From Oasisia sp. SBJ-2009 (Eukaryota; Annelida; Polychaeta; Sabellida; Siboglinidae), in NCBI GenBank assembly GCA_964017155.1, contig OZ024861.1, positions 22,047,213-22,111,212 on the forward strand: a DNA stretch of 64,000 nt. The letters are read 5' to 3'. The notes beneath the pieces are model-generated. The model had not been told where the DNA came from. It made no database searches and saw only the letters and a list, made by a program, of their open reading frames with translations. Of the stretch, positions 50,600 through 60,560 are shown one piece after another. The translations under genes and the position numbers were made by a program. Numbering within the stretch: the stretch's first letter is position 1; every line of letters starts with the position of its first letter.

Positions 50600-51530
50600 A
50601 TCTATTACTTTCTGACCTAACCATAAAAACAACCTCTTACAGCCACCAAACTTCTCCTTATATACATACACACACTAGGCTACAAAATAATTTTAATTCC
50701 TGCAAGATTAAAGTGTTAAAATTAACAAAACAAACTCGACTGAACTTGACATCATTTGTGGTGCCTTCACGTAGCCCAGTGATTACGGTAACATTAGTAT
50801 TTTAGCACAGTGGCTCATGGGTAGAGCTTAGGATGCTCGACTAAGAGAACCCGGGTTTAAATCCTGGGCTGCAGCGACAAACCTTGGGCAAGTTTTTCAC
50901 GCTACATTGCTCCAGTTCACTCAGCTGTATGAGTACCTGGCTATAGACAGTGGTTCATATTTGTTAGAGCAGCCTTCCGGTATTAATTGCAGTGTGGCTG
51001 GATGCTTCCTAAATAAGTTGAGACGGCGTCTGATTGAACAGGTCTGCCATGGAAGAAAGTGTAAAGCGCTCTGATCAGTCCTGAGGACTGGATAATATGC
51101 TACGTAAAAACTTACCTTTACCTTTTATAACGTCACTACATAAATTAGCTTAAAAATTCCGGTTTTATTCTACCCATAGCTAATCCTAAGTTAACCTTAA
51201 CTAACGGTTACTAACCATAAGTTTAGCCTAAACTCTAACCATACACTGCTAACAATTGATGTCTCAACACAATCAACGCTTCGACTCAATACTGATATTA
51301 CTGTAATCACAGAGCTATGCGTAGCTGCTGCTGATGATTTCGAATTGCCAGTGAGTTTTGCATGAGTTTGTTTTGTGAATTTTTTTGTTTCAGTAATGTC
51401 AGAGATTTTATTTTGTCAGTTACTAGTGTCGGTATATTTGTATGTGAGGAGCAGTTTGACGGCCGTAGGTTGTCGTTTTTTTTAGTTAGGTCAGAAAGTA
51501 AAAGCCATATTAACATACACCAGCATGATG
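50600..51530. repeat. inverted pair of ~145-bp segments around a SINE
   Basis: Plus 50603-50745 (CTATTACTTTCTGACCTAAC...) and the reverse complement of about 51350-51530 (CTTTTACTTTCTGACCTAAC...) are clearly homologous. They may be two copies of one unnamed repeat or an inverted duplication. Both contain an open frame with LLLSDLT.K but no known domain. Confidence 0.6.
50795..51125 (+). mobile_element. tRNA-derived SINE, copy 5
   Basis: A-box-like TAGCACAGTGGCTCATGGG (50802) and B-box GGGTTTAAATCC (about 50854) are followed by GGCTATAGACAGTGGTTCAT, GAACAGGTCTGCCATGGAAG and the tail AAAACTTACCTTTACCTTTT. Confidence 0.85.
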
Positions 51531-52799
51531 ACGTTAACATAGTTACAGTATTTTGGAAGAATAAGACAAAGAAAGCTTGATTACACTTCTCGCACATAGT
51601 GTGGTGGTGAGAGCATCTGGATGCTACTGGCTTATTGGCCCCTGTTGTGAGTTTAAAAACAACATCTACAAATACCTTAGAAGGGCGTAATATACACAGA
51701 TAATATGGGCTGGACTCTCAATATGCTGAAGACTTCCTTGTTCACTTGCCATCTGAAGTTCACTCTCAGATAGCAATCTTGTTCAATGTTAAATTTGGTA
51801 ATCATCATCACCATCGTGTTACAGTTACCATTTTGACTCGCTCAGTCGCAGCCCGTTAATTTATTCGCGTGACGATTTTGTAAGTATTTCGCAAAAATTA
51901 ACCTTTTTAACCATTCCTTTGGTTGCACAAGTGAATAAAATAAGTGTTACATATTTAAAATATTGTATACTGCAAATTTTTCTTTATTTATTGGAAAAAT
52001 CTGCATGTTTTGATCCATCTGTTGCTGTTATTGTTAGACTCCTAGGCCTAGTCCTAGGCTAGAACAAGAGACTCGCGGCCTGGCCAGGATACTGGGGCAT
52101 CGCGCACTGCCACTAGTTTGGTTGGTCGGTGGTGCTTGTTTCGTTTTAAAAGACCTTTCAATTATACCTTTAACATTGTAGCCACAATATATACGGACTA
52201 TCAGTAAACAGAACTATGCCGAGTGCTGGAAACAACTAGAAACTAGAAACTTCATCATTTTTGGAAGACGCTTTCACGTCGCAGACGATAACACCATTTC
52301 CTGTGTGTTGCAGAGAATTATTTACATACTTAAAAACTTATTTCTTTCACTATTTACATTGTTCTTGCTTTCGTTATACAGCTTATTTGAAGTGCTAAAA
52401 AATAATGTCAGTGCAGTGACAATACGTCGAACTACAACCGTATATGACGACATTTTAATAGCAGATAGAAGTCAGCGTTTTGTTGAGACGTAAATTCCTT
52501 ATGACACAGATACGACGACTGATCGGTGCGCTAGATTTACATTTTTGTTCGCGTTTGTACTATTGACGGTTTGTAAGTTTTATTTCAGAACAATCACAAT
52601 ATTTGTATGTTTTTTGCCACGACATATGTGTGGTGTGATGTTCTCACATCAAATACACATGATAATTTACCTTACATTTCGCTAACATATTTATAATCTC
52701 GATTGATTGACTGATTGATTGAGTTTATTTGGTAAAAATTGTATACATCACATGACAATTTTAAACAATAGCGAATAGATTAGATGCAAAATCAAACAA

Positions 52800-52859
<60 letters not shown>

Positions 52860-52862
52860 ATT

Positions 52863-52909
<47 letters not shown>

Positions 52910-53643
52910 CCGAGGATAAACATATTAAAGCACACAAACGTACACTTATTTCCAATGTGGTCCTCCTACAAATATTAATAATTTATGAAAATAAATAAAT
53001 ACATAAAATGATAAATAGATACATAAATACAGATAAATAAATACAGACAAATAATTAAAAAATACAGATCTATACAAATATTTTTAAATACAGATAAATA
53101 AATGTTATTAGCAAGACAAGGTGGGCACTAATATAAAAAGTACTCTGCTTTAATATGATAATATATAATACATAGTAAGATAAGTTAAAAAATATATAAA
53201 ATGCCACTTTATGATCTAAACAATCTACTAAATAGAAGGGTCATTGTTTTGGTCGTTGATGACGAAATTGCCATCATCATGATCGTCATTAATCATTAGT
53301 ATACTTAATCATTGAGTTTATCATGTTGATAGTATGGGTCTGATAGGCTACTGCCTGTTGTTTGTCCAGGTCTATAAGTTTTTAGCATGGCTGCATAACT
53401 GAATCTTGATTTGTCTTGTTGTTACGGAAAGATGTAACAGTTTTTGCCCCAGTATTTGTCAGTTTTGTTCTTGAAACTGTTTACTTACTAAGTTAGGCAC
53501 TTCCCCAAAACAACTAATATCATGCTACAACATTGCCAGAGATGGAAGCTGAACTTGAAGGGCTGGTTTGACTGGTTATGACGTAGTGAGTTCCAGTCAT
53601 CAATAATTCTTGAACTGAATAATTTTTATGATTTATTTTGCAG
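51531..53643. other. intergenic region between two head-to-head genes
   Basis: This should contain the promoters and non-coding first exons of both genes. Donor-like GTAAGT sites follow GC-richer stretches at about 51880 and 52571, candidates for the first exon of the plus-strand gene. A TAGGCCTA palindrome is at 52043-52050. The segment 52213-52250 shares CCGAGTGCTGGAAACAACTA with 15810-15830 except one base, so a dispersed repeat is present. Confidence 0.35.
52804..52905. repeat. two (TA)n runs
   Basis: TA microsatellite interrupted by AATTAATA at 52858-52866. Confidence 0.97.
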
Positions 53644-53720
53644 ATTGCTTCAACTGTCAAGCATCACCATTAAACTTTCTGTCATGGAGGCTCTTCACGG
53701 AAAGATTACCCAGCTGCTAG
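53644..53720 (+). CDS. exon A of the TEX11/SPO22-like model, with start codon
   Basis: Acceptor TTTTGCAG at 53643; ATG at 53684-53686 gives MEALHGKITQLL plus one base; donor GTATGT at 53721. Confidence 0.5.
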
Positions 53721-54964
53721 GTATGTATACAATATAAATAATAATCTTAATTGATGAATCGTTAAACTGGAAGAACCACATTAACATGGTGAAATCCAAG
53801 CTATCGAAAGTAGCGTCTGTTATATACAAAGTTAGCCATTGTATTGACCACTCCAGCATGCGTACTCTATATTGTTCTTTGTTTTTACCTCACTTAATGT
53901 ATTGTTGTGAAATATGGGGAAACACATATGTGACAAACATACAATGTATTATATTAATACAGAAAAGAGTAATTAGACTGATCCACGGTTCATTCGTACC
54001 ATGTTACTTATTATTTGTATTTGTATTGCTTGCTTTTTAATTGTGTGTGTTTTGAAATAAATTGAATTGAATTGAATTGAAAATTGAATTGAATATAGTT
54101 ACTGATGTGTCTGTCTTAGCCTTGCAAAATGTAGCTGCTAATCTTTGTGCATGACTTACAAGAATTGAGCATGACTTCCTAAGACAGTTATGTCGATATC
54201 TCCAACATGTGTGTTTTATTGGTTGGGTTCTCTTAGATGTGAGTCTGAAGATCTCGCCATTCAGCCACTGCTCAGCCACTGTCAAGACAAAATGACCAAC
54301 ACGGCTGGTGCAATGCTTGTGAAGAAGTGATTTGGATGTTTAAGCTGACTGCTGTGTTTTGATGATACATGTATGTCCATCCTGTAGGGCTGGTGAAGGA
54401 AGTGGGCAAGGTTGACGGAAAACAGTCTGTCACAGAGAACCTAACAGACAAACTACTACAGGTTCTACATGATCTTCCCTGTCTAGATCTGTCCAGAACA
54501 GACCATCAGGCTATTCAGCCTCAGGTTTGTGATAGTCCACATTAAGATATGTTGAACGTATTCCAGCAAAGGAAAATCTGTATTGCTCATTTACGTTTGT
54601 AAAAATGCTGTATAGATTATAGTATTAGCAGAATAGCATTATGTATAGACCCATCCGCCTGTCATTTGGATAATACAGAGCTCGACTGGCTTGTATGTAT
54701 GTGCCTTAACTTGCATGTGTAGACCACAAAATATTTGGACTGGCACACATTTTTTCCAGCATAATGGCCTGATTAGCAGAATTAAAAAGTTTTATTTTCT
54801 TAGTGTTTAAATTTGCAAGAGTTATAAATAAACTGATTTTGCTCTGACATCTGTATTGTATCTGCCTACGAAACGACAGATTGAGTCTAGTGCAGTGACT
54901 TTGTGGAATCTGGCTGTTGCTAAGAGGACTTCAGGAAAACTTGGTGCACAGCTAAATGCAAAAT
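53644..54964 (+). CDS. 5' part of a possible TEX11/SPO22-like gene (three exons)
   Basis: Exons 53644-53720, 54388-54524 and 54880-54964 have good acceptors and donors and join in phase into an 86-codon open frame from the ATG at 53684. The product starts MEALHGKITQLL-GLVKEVG, continues to QVLHDLPCLDLSRTDHQ and reaches IESSAVTLWNLAVAKRTSG. A short leader followed by a W-N-x-A-V block is the arrangement I associate with the N-terminus of TEX11/SPO22 (ZIP4) proteins, meiotic TPR proteins that act in crossover formation. This is recognition from memory without a search and stays tentative. The next exon was not found before the repeats at 57 kb, so the rest may lie beyond the window or the copy may be interrupted. 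Confidence 0.45.
53735..54090 (+). mobile_element. LINE 3' fragment with (ATTGA)n tail
   Basis: LIDESLNWKNHINMVKSKLS, PHLMYCCEIWGNTY and LIQKRVIRLIHG match the C-terminal part of CR1/jockey-type reverse transcriptases. It ends in a GAATT pentamer repeat (54060-54092). It is inserted in the first intron of the plus-strand gene and 5'-truncated. Confidence 0.8.
54388..54524 (+). CDS. exon B of the TEX11/SPO22-like model
   Basis: Acceptor CCTGTAG and donor GTTTGT flank 137 nt. It enters in phase 1 and leaves in phase 0, encoding LVKEVGKVDGKQSVTENL and onward to AIQPQ. Confidence 0.6.
54880..54964 (+). CDS. exon C of the TEX11/SPO22-like model
   Basis: Acceptor AACGACAG and donor GTAAGC flank 85 nt encoding IESSAVTLWNLAVAKRTSG and KLGAQLNAK, leaving in phase 1. 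Confidence 0.6.
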
Positions 54965-55095
54965 GTAAGCTAACACACATACGTCATTTTGTGTAAAATA
55001 AGCAATTGTAATAGGAATTATAGCACTAAAGAATTAAATGCTAAATGTAACTTTATTATGGTATTATTATATTTTAATAGGTTTGTGTAATCTAG

Positions 55096-55935
55096 TTTAA
55101 AGGACAAAAGAAGGCTACGGCTTCGTGTCATACACCTAATAGAGTTTATACAAAGTAACAATTTCCACATATACTTAATTTTTTAACGTCAGCTGTTTAC
55201 TCAGAATGTGACTTTAAAGTCTAAAATTCTAACGAAATCCACGATGGTCTAGACGCCGCCATAGGTGAAGGGTTAATTTGGCTTGGCCATTCAGCGCGCG
55301 GCATTCTATATCTCGGTCAACTTCCGGCGACGTTGTTAAGGGTCAACAACTTCGAGTCTTCGACAGTTCATTCAGTTGGCGTGACATCTAGCAGCTGCTT
55401 ATAGACGTATATCTAAATCTGTGGTTAAATCTATGGTAAACTTTAGTAATTATGCCTTCGTGTTCGGCATACGGTTGCAGTAATAGTTGAAACAACCGGT
55501 AGTATTGAAGCAATGGATTCACGTTGGTGATTTGCGGGCGTACTGTTTGGCACTTTGCTCGGTCCATTTTGAGGAGAAATGCTTTGATGTAGACATGTAT
55601 CATCAGTTGATGGGATGATTTCAGCGATAACAATAATAGACAACTTTATATTTACCGTCATCAGCATGTTACGCGCGTTGCCGAGTTGCAGCCATTTCAT
55701 GACAACAGCCAAACCCTATGCAGGGAATCTACGTGGAGAGCGCCTCGATCACCGTCGTGACGTCATTCTTCGTCTAAGATGGAGTAGCGCATAGAATTTG
55801 GATGGCTGGGTGTTAAAATATATTTTTCTGGTAAACCGCTGGCGTTAAAAAATTGAGTATATTTTTGAAATTGTTACTTTATATTAACTCTATTAGGTGT
55901 ATGCCACGTAAAAGTTAACTTTGTTTGTCTTTTAA
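55096..55935. mobile_element. THAP-containing element with ~110-bp inverted ends (P-like)
   Basis: The left end (about 55096-55205) and the inverted right end (about 55825-55935) share long blocks such as CATACACCTAATAGAGTT, AAAGTAACAATTTC and AATTTTTTAACG. The interior encodes a broken THAP domain, the DNA-binding domain at the N-terminus of P-element-type transposases (THAP9 in vertebrates). The rest of a transposase is absent, so it is a deletion derivative. No 8-bp target duplication typical of P elements could be read, and the exact ends are uncertain. Confidence 0.65.
55452..55625 (+). pseudogene. broken THAP domain
   Basis: ATG at 55452 gives MPSCSAYGCSNS and a stop. After further stops another frame gives KQWIHVGDLRAYCLALCSVH and then FEEKCFDVD. 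These match the two halves of a C2CH THAP zinc finger (C..C, then W, then C..H followed by F and aromatic residues), with the middle portion lost. It cannot encode a working domain. Confidence 0.7.
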
Positions 55936-56950
55936 TTGACTTGATCGGACATGATGCTATCAAACTAAAACTGATATTGTTTTGTATTAAGTTTTGCTCA
56001 GGGAGATATTGCATAAAGCTCAGCTGTATGGCAAGAAGCAACTAAAATAATATGTTTATATATTTGTCAGGCGTCATGTGTACATTTAATGCAGTCTGCA
56101 TATTTTATATTAAAGCAATTTTGATATTATGTTAGAAACACCTGTACCTGACCAGTCGCTTCTGGTAGTAGTGCAATATCATTGACAAATTTGAAATCAC
56201 TGATCGCTTCAGGTTTAACAAGTTAACTTATTCTTTTTGTTATTTGAAATCCAAGTTCCTCTTCTCTTCCATCGACAGCTTGCTGCAGTTTATAATCAAG
56301 GAAAGTTCCATAGTCTTACATGTAATAACACCAACGTGAGAATAAGAAAAAACCTAAAGCTACTCAACGCAAATATGTATGTCCATAGTTTTGGGGCAGT
56401 CTCTGAATCATTCCTGCCTTTCCTGTTTATGTGTGCTGCATCAGGATCCAGCACATCAGCATGACCAGTGTTGTCAAGGTCGGAGTGAGTGATGTACAGT
56501 GGGACATGCTGGACTTGATGTAGCCTTCTTTCCACTTCAAACAACAGATTCGACCCTGCATTGTTAATCTCAGTTTATTCATGCAATCATTGCATAGTCC
56601 TGTTAATGTCTGTGATTGATAATAAATATTATTGCCATTGCATAAACCTGTAAATGTCTTCACCTGAAACTGCTGTCCAGTGTTCAGTTTTGTCACATTT
56701 GCCAGAATTTCATGCGCTTTTTCAGTTTTGCCACATCTGCCACAACTTGGCGTTAATTACCTTATAATCAGGCGATCAGTAATTTAACTTTAATCCATAA
56801 TATCCTACATGATTTATTGCTCAATTTTGATAAGCAGCCACATCATTACGCTACCTAGTGAATTGTTTGGTGCTAGCGTCTAAACCTGTACTTGATATGT
56901 CAAAAGCTTGGTTTCTCCATCTGATGTTACACTTTGGCTAGCTAGTGACT
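55936..56950. other. non-coding stretch, no exon seen
   Basis: If the plus-strand gene continues, this would be intron 3. I found no acceptor-exon-donor unit with the required phase 1 entry. Confidence 0.4.
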
Positions 56951-57010
56951 GCTACTTCCAACTTGCAGAGGAACACCTGCTAACGTGTTCCTCTATGTGT
57001 TGGAAGTAGC
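56951..57010. repeat. hairpin at the left edge of the 20-bp array
   Basis: GCTACTTCCAAC (56951-56962) pairs with 56999-57010 and AGAGGAACAC (56967-56976) pairs with 56985-56994, leaving a symmetric 4-nt internal loop and an 8-nt terminal loop. The last bases of the stem are also the first bases of the first 20-bp unit. Confidence 0.85.
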
Positions 57011-57367
57011 TGTTCGGGTACACTATGGGCTGTTCGGGTACACTATAGGCTGTTCGGGTACACTATGGGCTGTTCGGGTACACTATGGGCTGTTCGGGTA
57101 CACTATGGGCTGTTCGGGTACACTATGGGCTGTTCGGGTACACTATCGGCGGTTCGGGTACACTATGAGCTGTTCGGGTACACTATGGGCTGTTCGGGTA
57201 CACTATGAGCTGTTCGGGTACTCTATGGGCTGTTCGGGTACACTATGGGCTGTTCGGGTACACTATGAGCTGTTCGGGTACACTATGGGCTGTTCGGGTA
57301 CACTATGGGCTGTTCGGGTACACTATGAGCTGTTCGGGTACACTATGGGCTGTTCGGGTACACTTTT
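57008..57367 (+). repeat. 20-bp minisatellite array 1, 18 units
   Basis: The unit is GGCTGTTCGGGTACACTATG, repeated head to tail with only a few substitutions (CTATA, CTATC, GTTCGGGTACTC). It stops after GGGTACACT at about 57365. The 135-codon plus-strand open frame over it is a by-product of a unit without stops. Confidence 0.97.
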
Positions 57368-57371
57368 GAGT

Positions 57372-57957
57372 GGCCGCGCCCTTCCCGCTTAGAGGTGTGC
57401 CCCTAATAAATCCTAATTAAAGCAGCTGTGCCTGGCTCCGTTTACTTTATAAAGAAGACACAAACACCTAGTGAAGGTTACATGGCAATCCCAACAGTTT
57501 AATAATAAAGGATTGCCTGGCGCTCACCAGTTGCGAGCGCGCGGCTGATTGACGTATACTATGTAATACAATATAACTTAAAGCATATAAACATAACTAA
57601 ATTCTACCGTACAATCAGCTACTTGAATATAATATTGACTACAATAATAAGAACGTAAAGGGGGGGAACAAAAACCCCACCCTCCACTGGTACAGTGGAG
57701 CCAATCCCCCCCCAGGCACAGCACTATAAACAGACAAATAGACGCTTCACTGAGTGACAGCCACCGAAGCCGGCAACGCGAGAGCCCGATGGCAAAGGGG
57801 ACGTGGTCTGTACCGGTGATCATCGACCTAGCTGCCCATCGTGTAACGTGATGCGTCGCCCGCGGGCTGGCCCGGTAGGACGCCTCGAGAAGGCGTCACG
57901 TCGCCTGACGTGCTGGCCAACCTAGGCCGATCGCGGCGACCACTTCTAACGAGTGTG
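57372..57957 (-). other. 3' untranslated region of the YR retrotransposon
   Basis: GC-rich at 57770-57957 and AT-rich near 57540-57660. No sequence shared with the 5' end was recognised except the 20-bp arrays outside. A CCCCCCA-rich patch lies near 57660-57715. Confidence 0.5.
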
Positions 57958-58060
57958 TTAAGCGGGGCTGCCAGTGAAACCGAGACGTTGTATCAGGTGA
58001 CGCGTCTCAGCTGCAACAAACAAACAAACAAACAGCCGAGCAGGGACCAAGGAATGCGGA

Positions 58061-58935
58061 TCACCATGGAGATTTGCAATTAACCACCCGAATGTATGAC
58101 ATGTATGCGTTAGACCGCCAGCGTCCAAAAACTGTAATCTGTTCAGCGGTATACCCCTTAACAGCTGCACAGCTGCACCAATACGGAAGCTGTGCGGTGT
58201 AATACGCCCGGGGAGGTGAGCGTGTGTAACCGCTGATTTCAGGACTTTCGCGAAATACCCACGGGAAACAGGTTTCTTGTCGGCATAGTGAAACAACGGA
58301 CCCGGAGCGGACCCGCGCAGCTGAAGATAACGAGTTAACAATTTGCGAGGACATGAGCGAGAGATCATGGCAGGCACTTCTAACCTATAAGGCTTAACAT
58401 GACTATGCTTGTAAGAATGAAATGTAAGTTTAACACAAGCTGAAGTGACCGTGCATTGGTTATATTGGAGATTGTGACGATGCTTGGTAACTTCACTGAT
58501 ACGCAAGAAACCAAAGAACATTAGGACGAACATGGCGCGAAATAAAGACAAATTGTAGGACGAACGGCCCACATGACGAAGAGCGTGTAGGAGCGACGTC
58601 AGATCCTGTTCAGACAGCGGGTCCCGGTCATCAACGGAGCCGTGGGCTAAAACGAGGCCTTTGATGAGTCTTCGAGTCAAGTAATGAGCAGTGGGATCAG
58701 GAAAACCTGCCGCTTTATGGACGCCCGCAATGGAGGTCAGGTAGCCACGTATTGTACTGGGCGCCCTGCCCTGGGTACTCAACGCTTGACAGAAGCAACG
58801 TACCAGGTACGGAGACGCAGGTAGAAAGGTAGCTTTACCTTCAACCAGGTGAGCCGCAAACAAAACGAACTCATCCCAATAACGCTGATACATCTGCTGC
58901 CCTTTGTGGTAAATTGCTCCAACGATCGTATTCAT
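58061..58935 (-). pseudogene. ORF3, tyrosine recombinase with a one-base frameshift
   Basis: The ATG at 58935 overlaps the ORF2 stop as ATGA, suggesting termination-reinitiation. The frame carries the N-terminal SAM-like part (YQRYWDEFVLFAAHL..GYLTSIAGVHKAAG), the first catalytic Arg at 145 (FFGFLRISEV) and the HxxR box (HSFR, His248 and Arg251). Directly after, within a duplicated GCAGCTGT at about 58161-58176, the frame is lost by one base. The C-terminal catalytic block, GRWRSNAYMSYIR with the nucleophilic Tyr, is in another frame (to about 58061). The 325-codon frame therefore ends in 70 unrelated residues. Either the copy is inactive or a sequencing error hides an intact enzyme. Confidence 0.85.
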
Positions 58936-60455
58936 TGCATGGGCTCCCAGGGTAGCCAGTGAGTAGGAAACGTGGTGGGTTCGGCATCTAGGCTGGGGCG
59001 AAGCCGACGGGCGCTGTCCATCTGCAAGCGAGAAATCATGTCCGCCAGTTGGTTATGTTTACCCGGAATATGTTTAGCACGGAAAGCAATGTTAAACTGC
59101 AGACAAGTCACTACCAATTGGCGAACCAGAAGCATGAGAGGGGGGTGTTTAGACGTCTGTTTGTTGATGACTTCGACCACGGTTGTGTTGTCGGTGAAGA
59201 AAAGGATACGCGAATCACGGAGAAGATGACTCCACACGCGTACCGCCAGTACAGTGGGAAGCAGTTCCTTCACTGAAATATGATCATCGTGCTGAGTATC
59301 GGGGAAAATGCCCTGCAACCAGGCGTCCCGGAAGACTGCACTAAAAGCAAAGCCGCTGGCATCGGAAAACAAGTTGAGAACATCTGAGGATGTCCAGTCC
59401 ACCGGAAGGAAGGACAACGTGCCATTGAAAACATGGAAGAATTCAAGCCATGCAGTTAAATCCTTGCGTGCTTCCCGAGTGAGGCGAACTTTGTGGTTAG
59501 GATTGGAAATACCACATGTGAGGTCGTGTAAACGACGTAAGAAGGCACGACCCGGGGCAATGGCACGACACGCAAATGTCAAGGAGCCGATAACCGATAA
59601 GAGATCACGCAAGCAAACTTTTTTCCGCCGAGACAAGACGTGTAAGCGTTGTACCAGGGGGGTCAGCTTGTCCGTAGGCAGGGTTAATGTCTGTGCACAG
59701 GTATCTACTACAATGCCATGGAGTGTAGGAGCGGAAGTCGGCAGCACAGTCTTGGCGTGTTTCACCGGAAGGTTGAGAGAACGACAGAGGGTAAAGAAAG
59801 CGTCGAGGTTAAACTGACACTGCCCAGAATGGGGAGGGCCGAAGAAAATGAAATCGTCAAGAATGTGACTCATGCTGGAAACTCGGAATTTGTTGATACA
59901 AATCCACTGAAGTGCACAAGACAGCACTTCGAAGATTTGACAAGAGACGCTGCATCCCATAGGGAGACACATGTCAAAATAGAACTGATTTTGAAATGTG
60001 AAACCTAACAAATGGTAGTCAAGCGGACAGACCGGGATAATGCGAAACGCGTCCTTCAAATCTGCTTTAGCAACCTGACACCCCACCCCGATCTCCAGAA
60101 TACGTTCAATGCATGTATCTAGCAGCTCAAATTGAACCGTAGTGAAATCCCGCGGTATATGCAAATTGACGGAGTTGTGTTTGGGGAAGCTGAGATCGTG
60201 AAGGAGGCGAAATTCTCCAGGATCCCATTTAGGGACATTAGCTAATGGCGACAGAATAAGGTTATGGAAGGGGGGAGAGAGAAAAGGGCCAGCAATGCGG
60301 CCGAAACCCCTTTCAGCAACAACCTTATCGCGGACGGCGGAGGGATTATCAGAGACCGATTTGTGATTCTGATAGCTTCCCTTGGCAGGGTCAGAAAGCA
60401 GGGAGGAGGGAATGCGAAAACCCCGTGTGAAGCCAACAAGTAGGAAATCATACAA
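58932..60455 (-). CDS. ORF2, reverse transcriptase-RNase H of the YR retrotransposon
   Basis: 507 codons from the track start; the open frame extends upstream (RHLAGYYAHLYDFLL...), so the true start is probably further 5' or reached by frameshifting from ORF1. RT blocks: VPKWDPGEFRLLHDLSFPK (76-93), AKADLKDAFR with Asp132 (motif A), LPMGCSVSCQIFE (motif B) and HILDDFIFFG with Asp200-Asp201 (motif C, LDD instead of YXDD as in DIRS/Ngaro). RNase H: FSDAS Asp365, KELLP Glu397, FTDNTT Asp422 and NQLAD Asp472, so all four acidic residues are present. The product copies the element RNA into DNA and removes the RNA strand. No in-frame stop was found. Confidence 0.9.
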   Translation of the reverse strand: MYDFLLVGFTRGFRIPSSLLSDPAKGSYQNHKSVSDNPSAVRDKVVAERGFGRIAGPFLSPPFHNLILSPLANVPKWDPGEFRLLHDLSFPKHNSVNLHIPRDFTTVQFELLDTCIERILEIGVGCQVAKADLKDAFRIIPVCPLDYHLLGFTFQNQFYFDMCLPMGCSVSCQIFEVLSCALQWICINKFRVSSMSHILDDFIFFGPPHSGQCQFNLDAFFTLCRSLNLPVKHAKTVLPTSAPTLHGIVVDTCAQTLTLPTDKLTPLVQRLHVLSRRKKVCLRDLLSVIGSLTFACRAIAPGRAFLRRLHDLTCGISNPNHKVRLTREARKDLTAWLEFFHVFNGTLSFLPVDWTSSDVLNLFSDASGFAFSAVFRDAWLQGIFPDTQHDDHISVKELLPTVLAVRVWSHLLRDSRILFFTDNTTVVEVINKQTSKHPPLMLLVRQLVVTCLQFNIAFRAKHIPGKHNQLADMISRLQMDSARRLRPSLDAEPTTFPTHWLPWEPMQ

Positions 60456-60560
60456 GTGTGCATAGTAGCCAGCTAAATGACGACAGAGAGCAGACGTGGC
60501 GTGGGCAACACATGACGACGACGTGGCGAGAGTGGGACGTCATGTAAGGCAACGCCCGAG

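Noticed and set aside
56985..57392. 135-codon plus-strand frame over array 1
   Set aside because: Same satellite artefact.
59308..60008. Plus-strand frames of 96 and 169 codons
   Set aside because: Antisense shadows of the RT-RNase H ORF.
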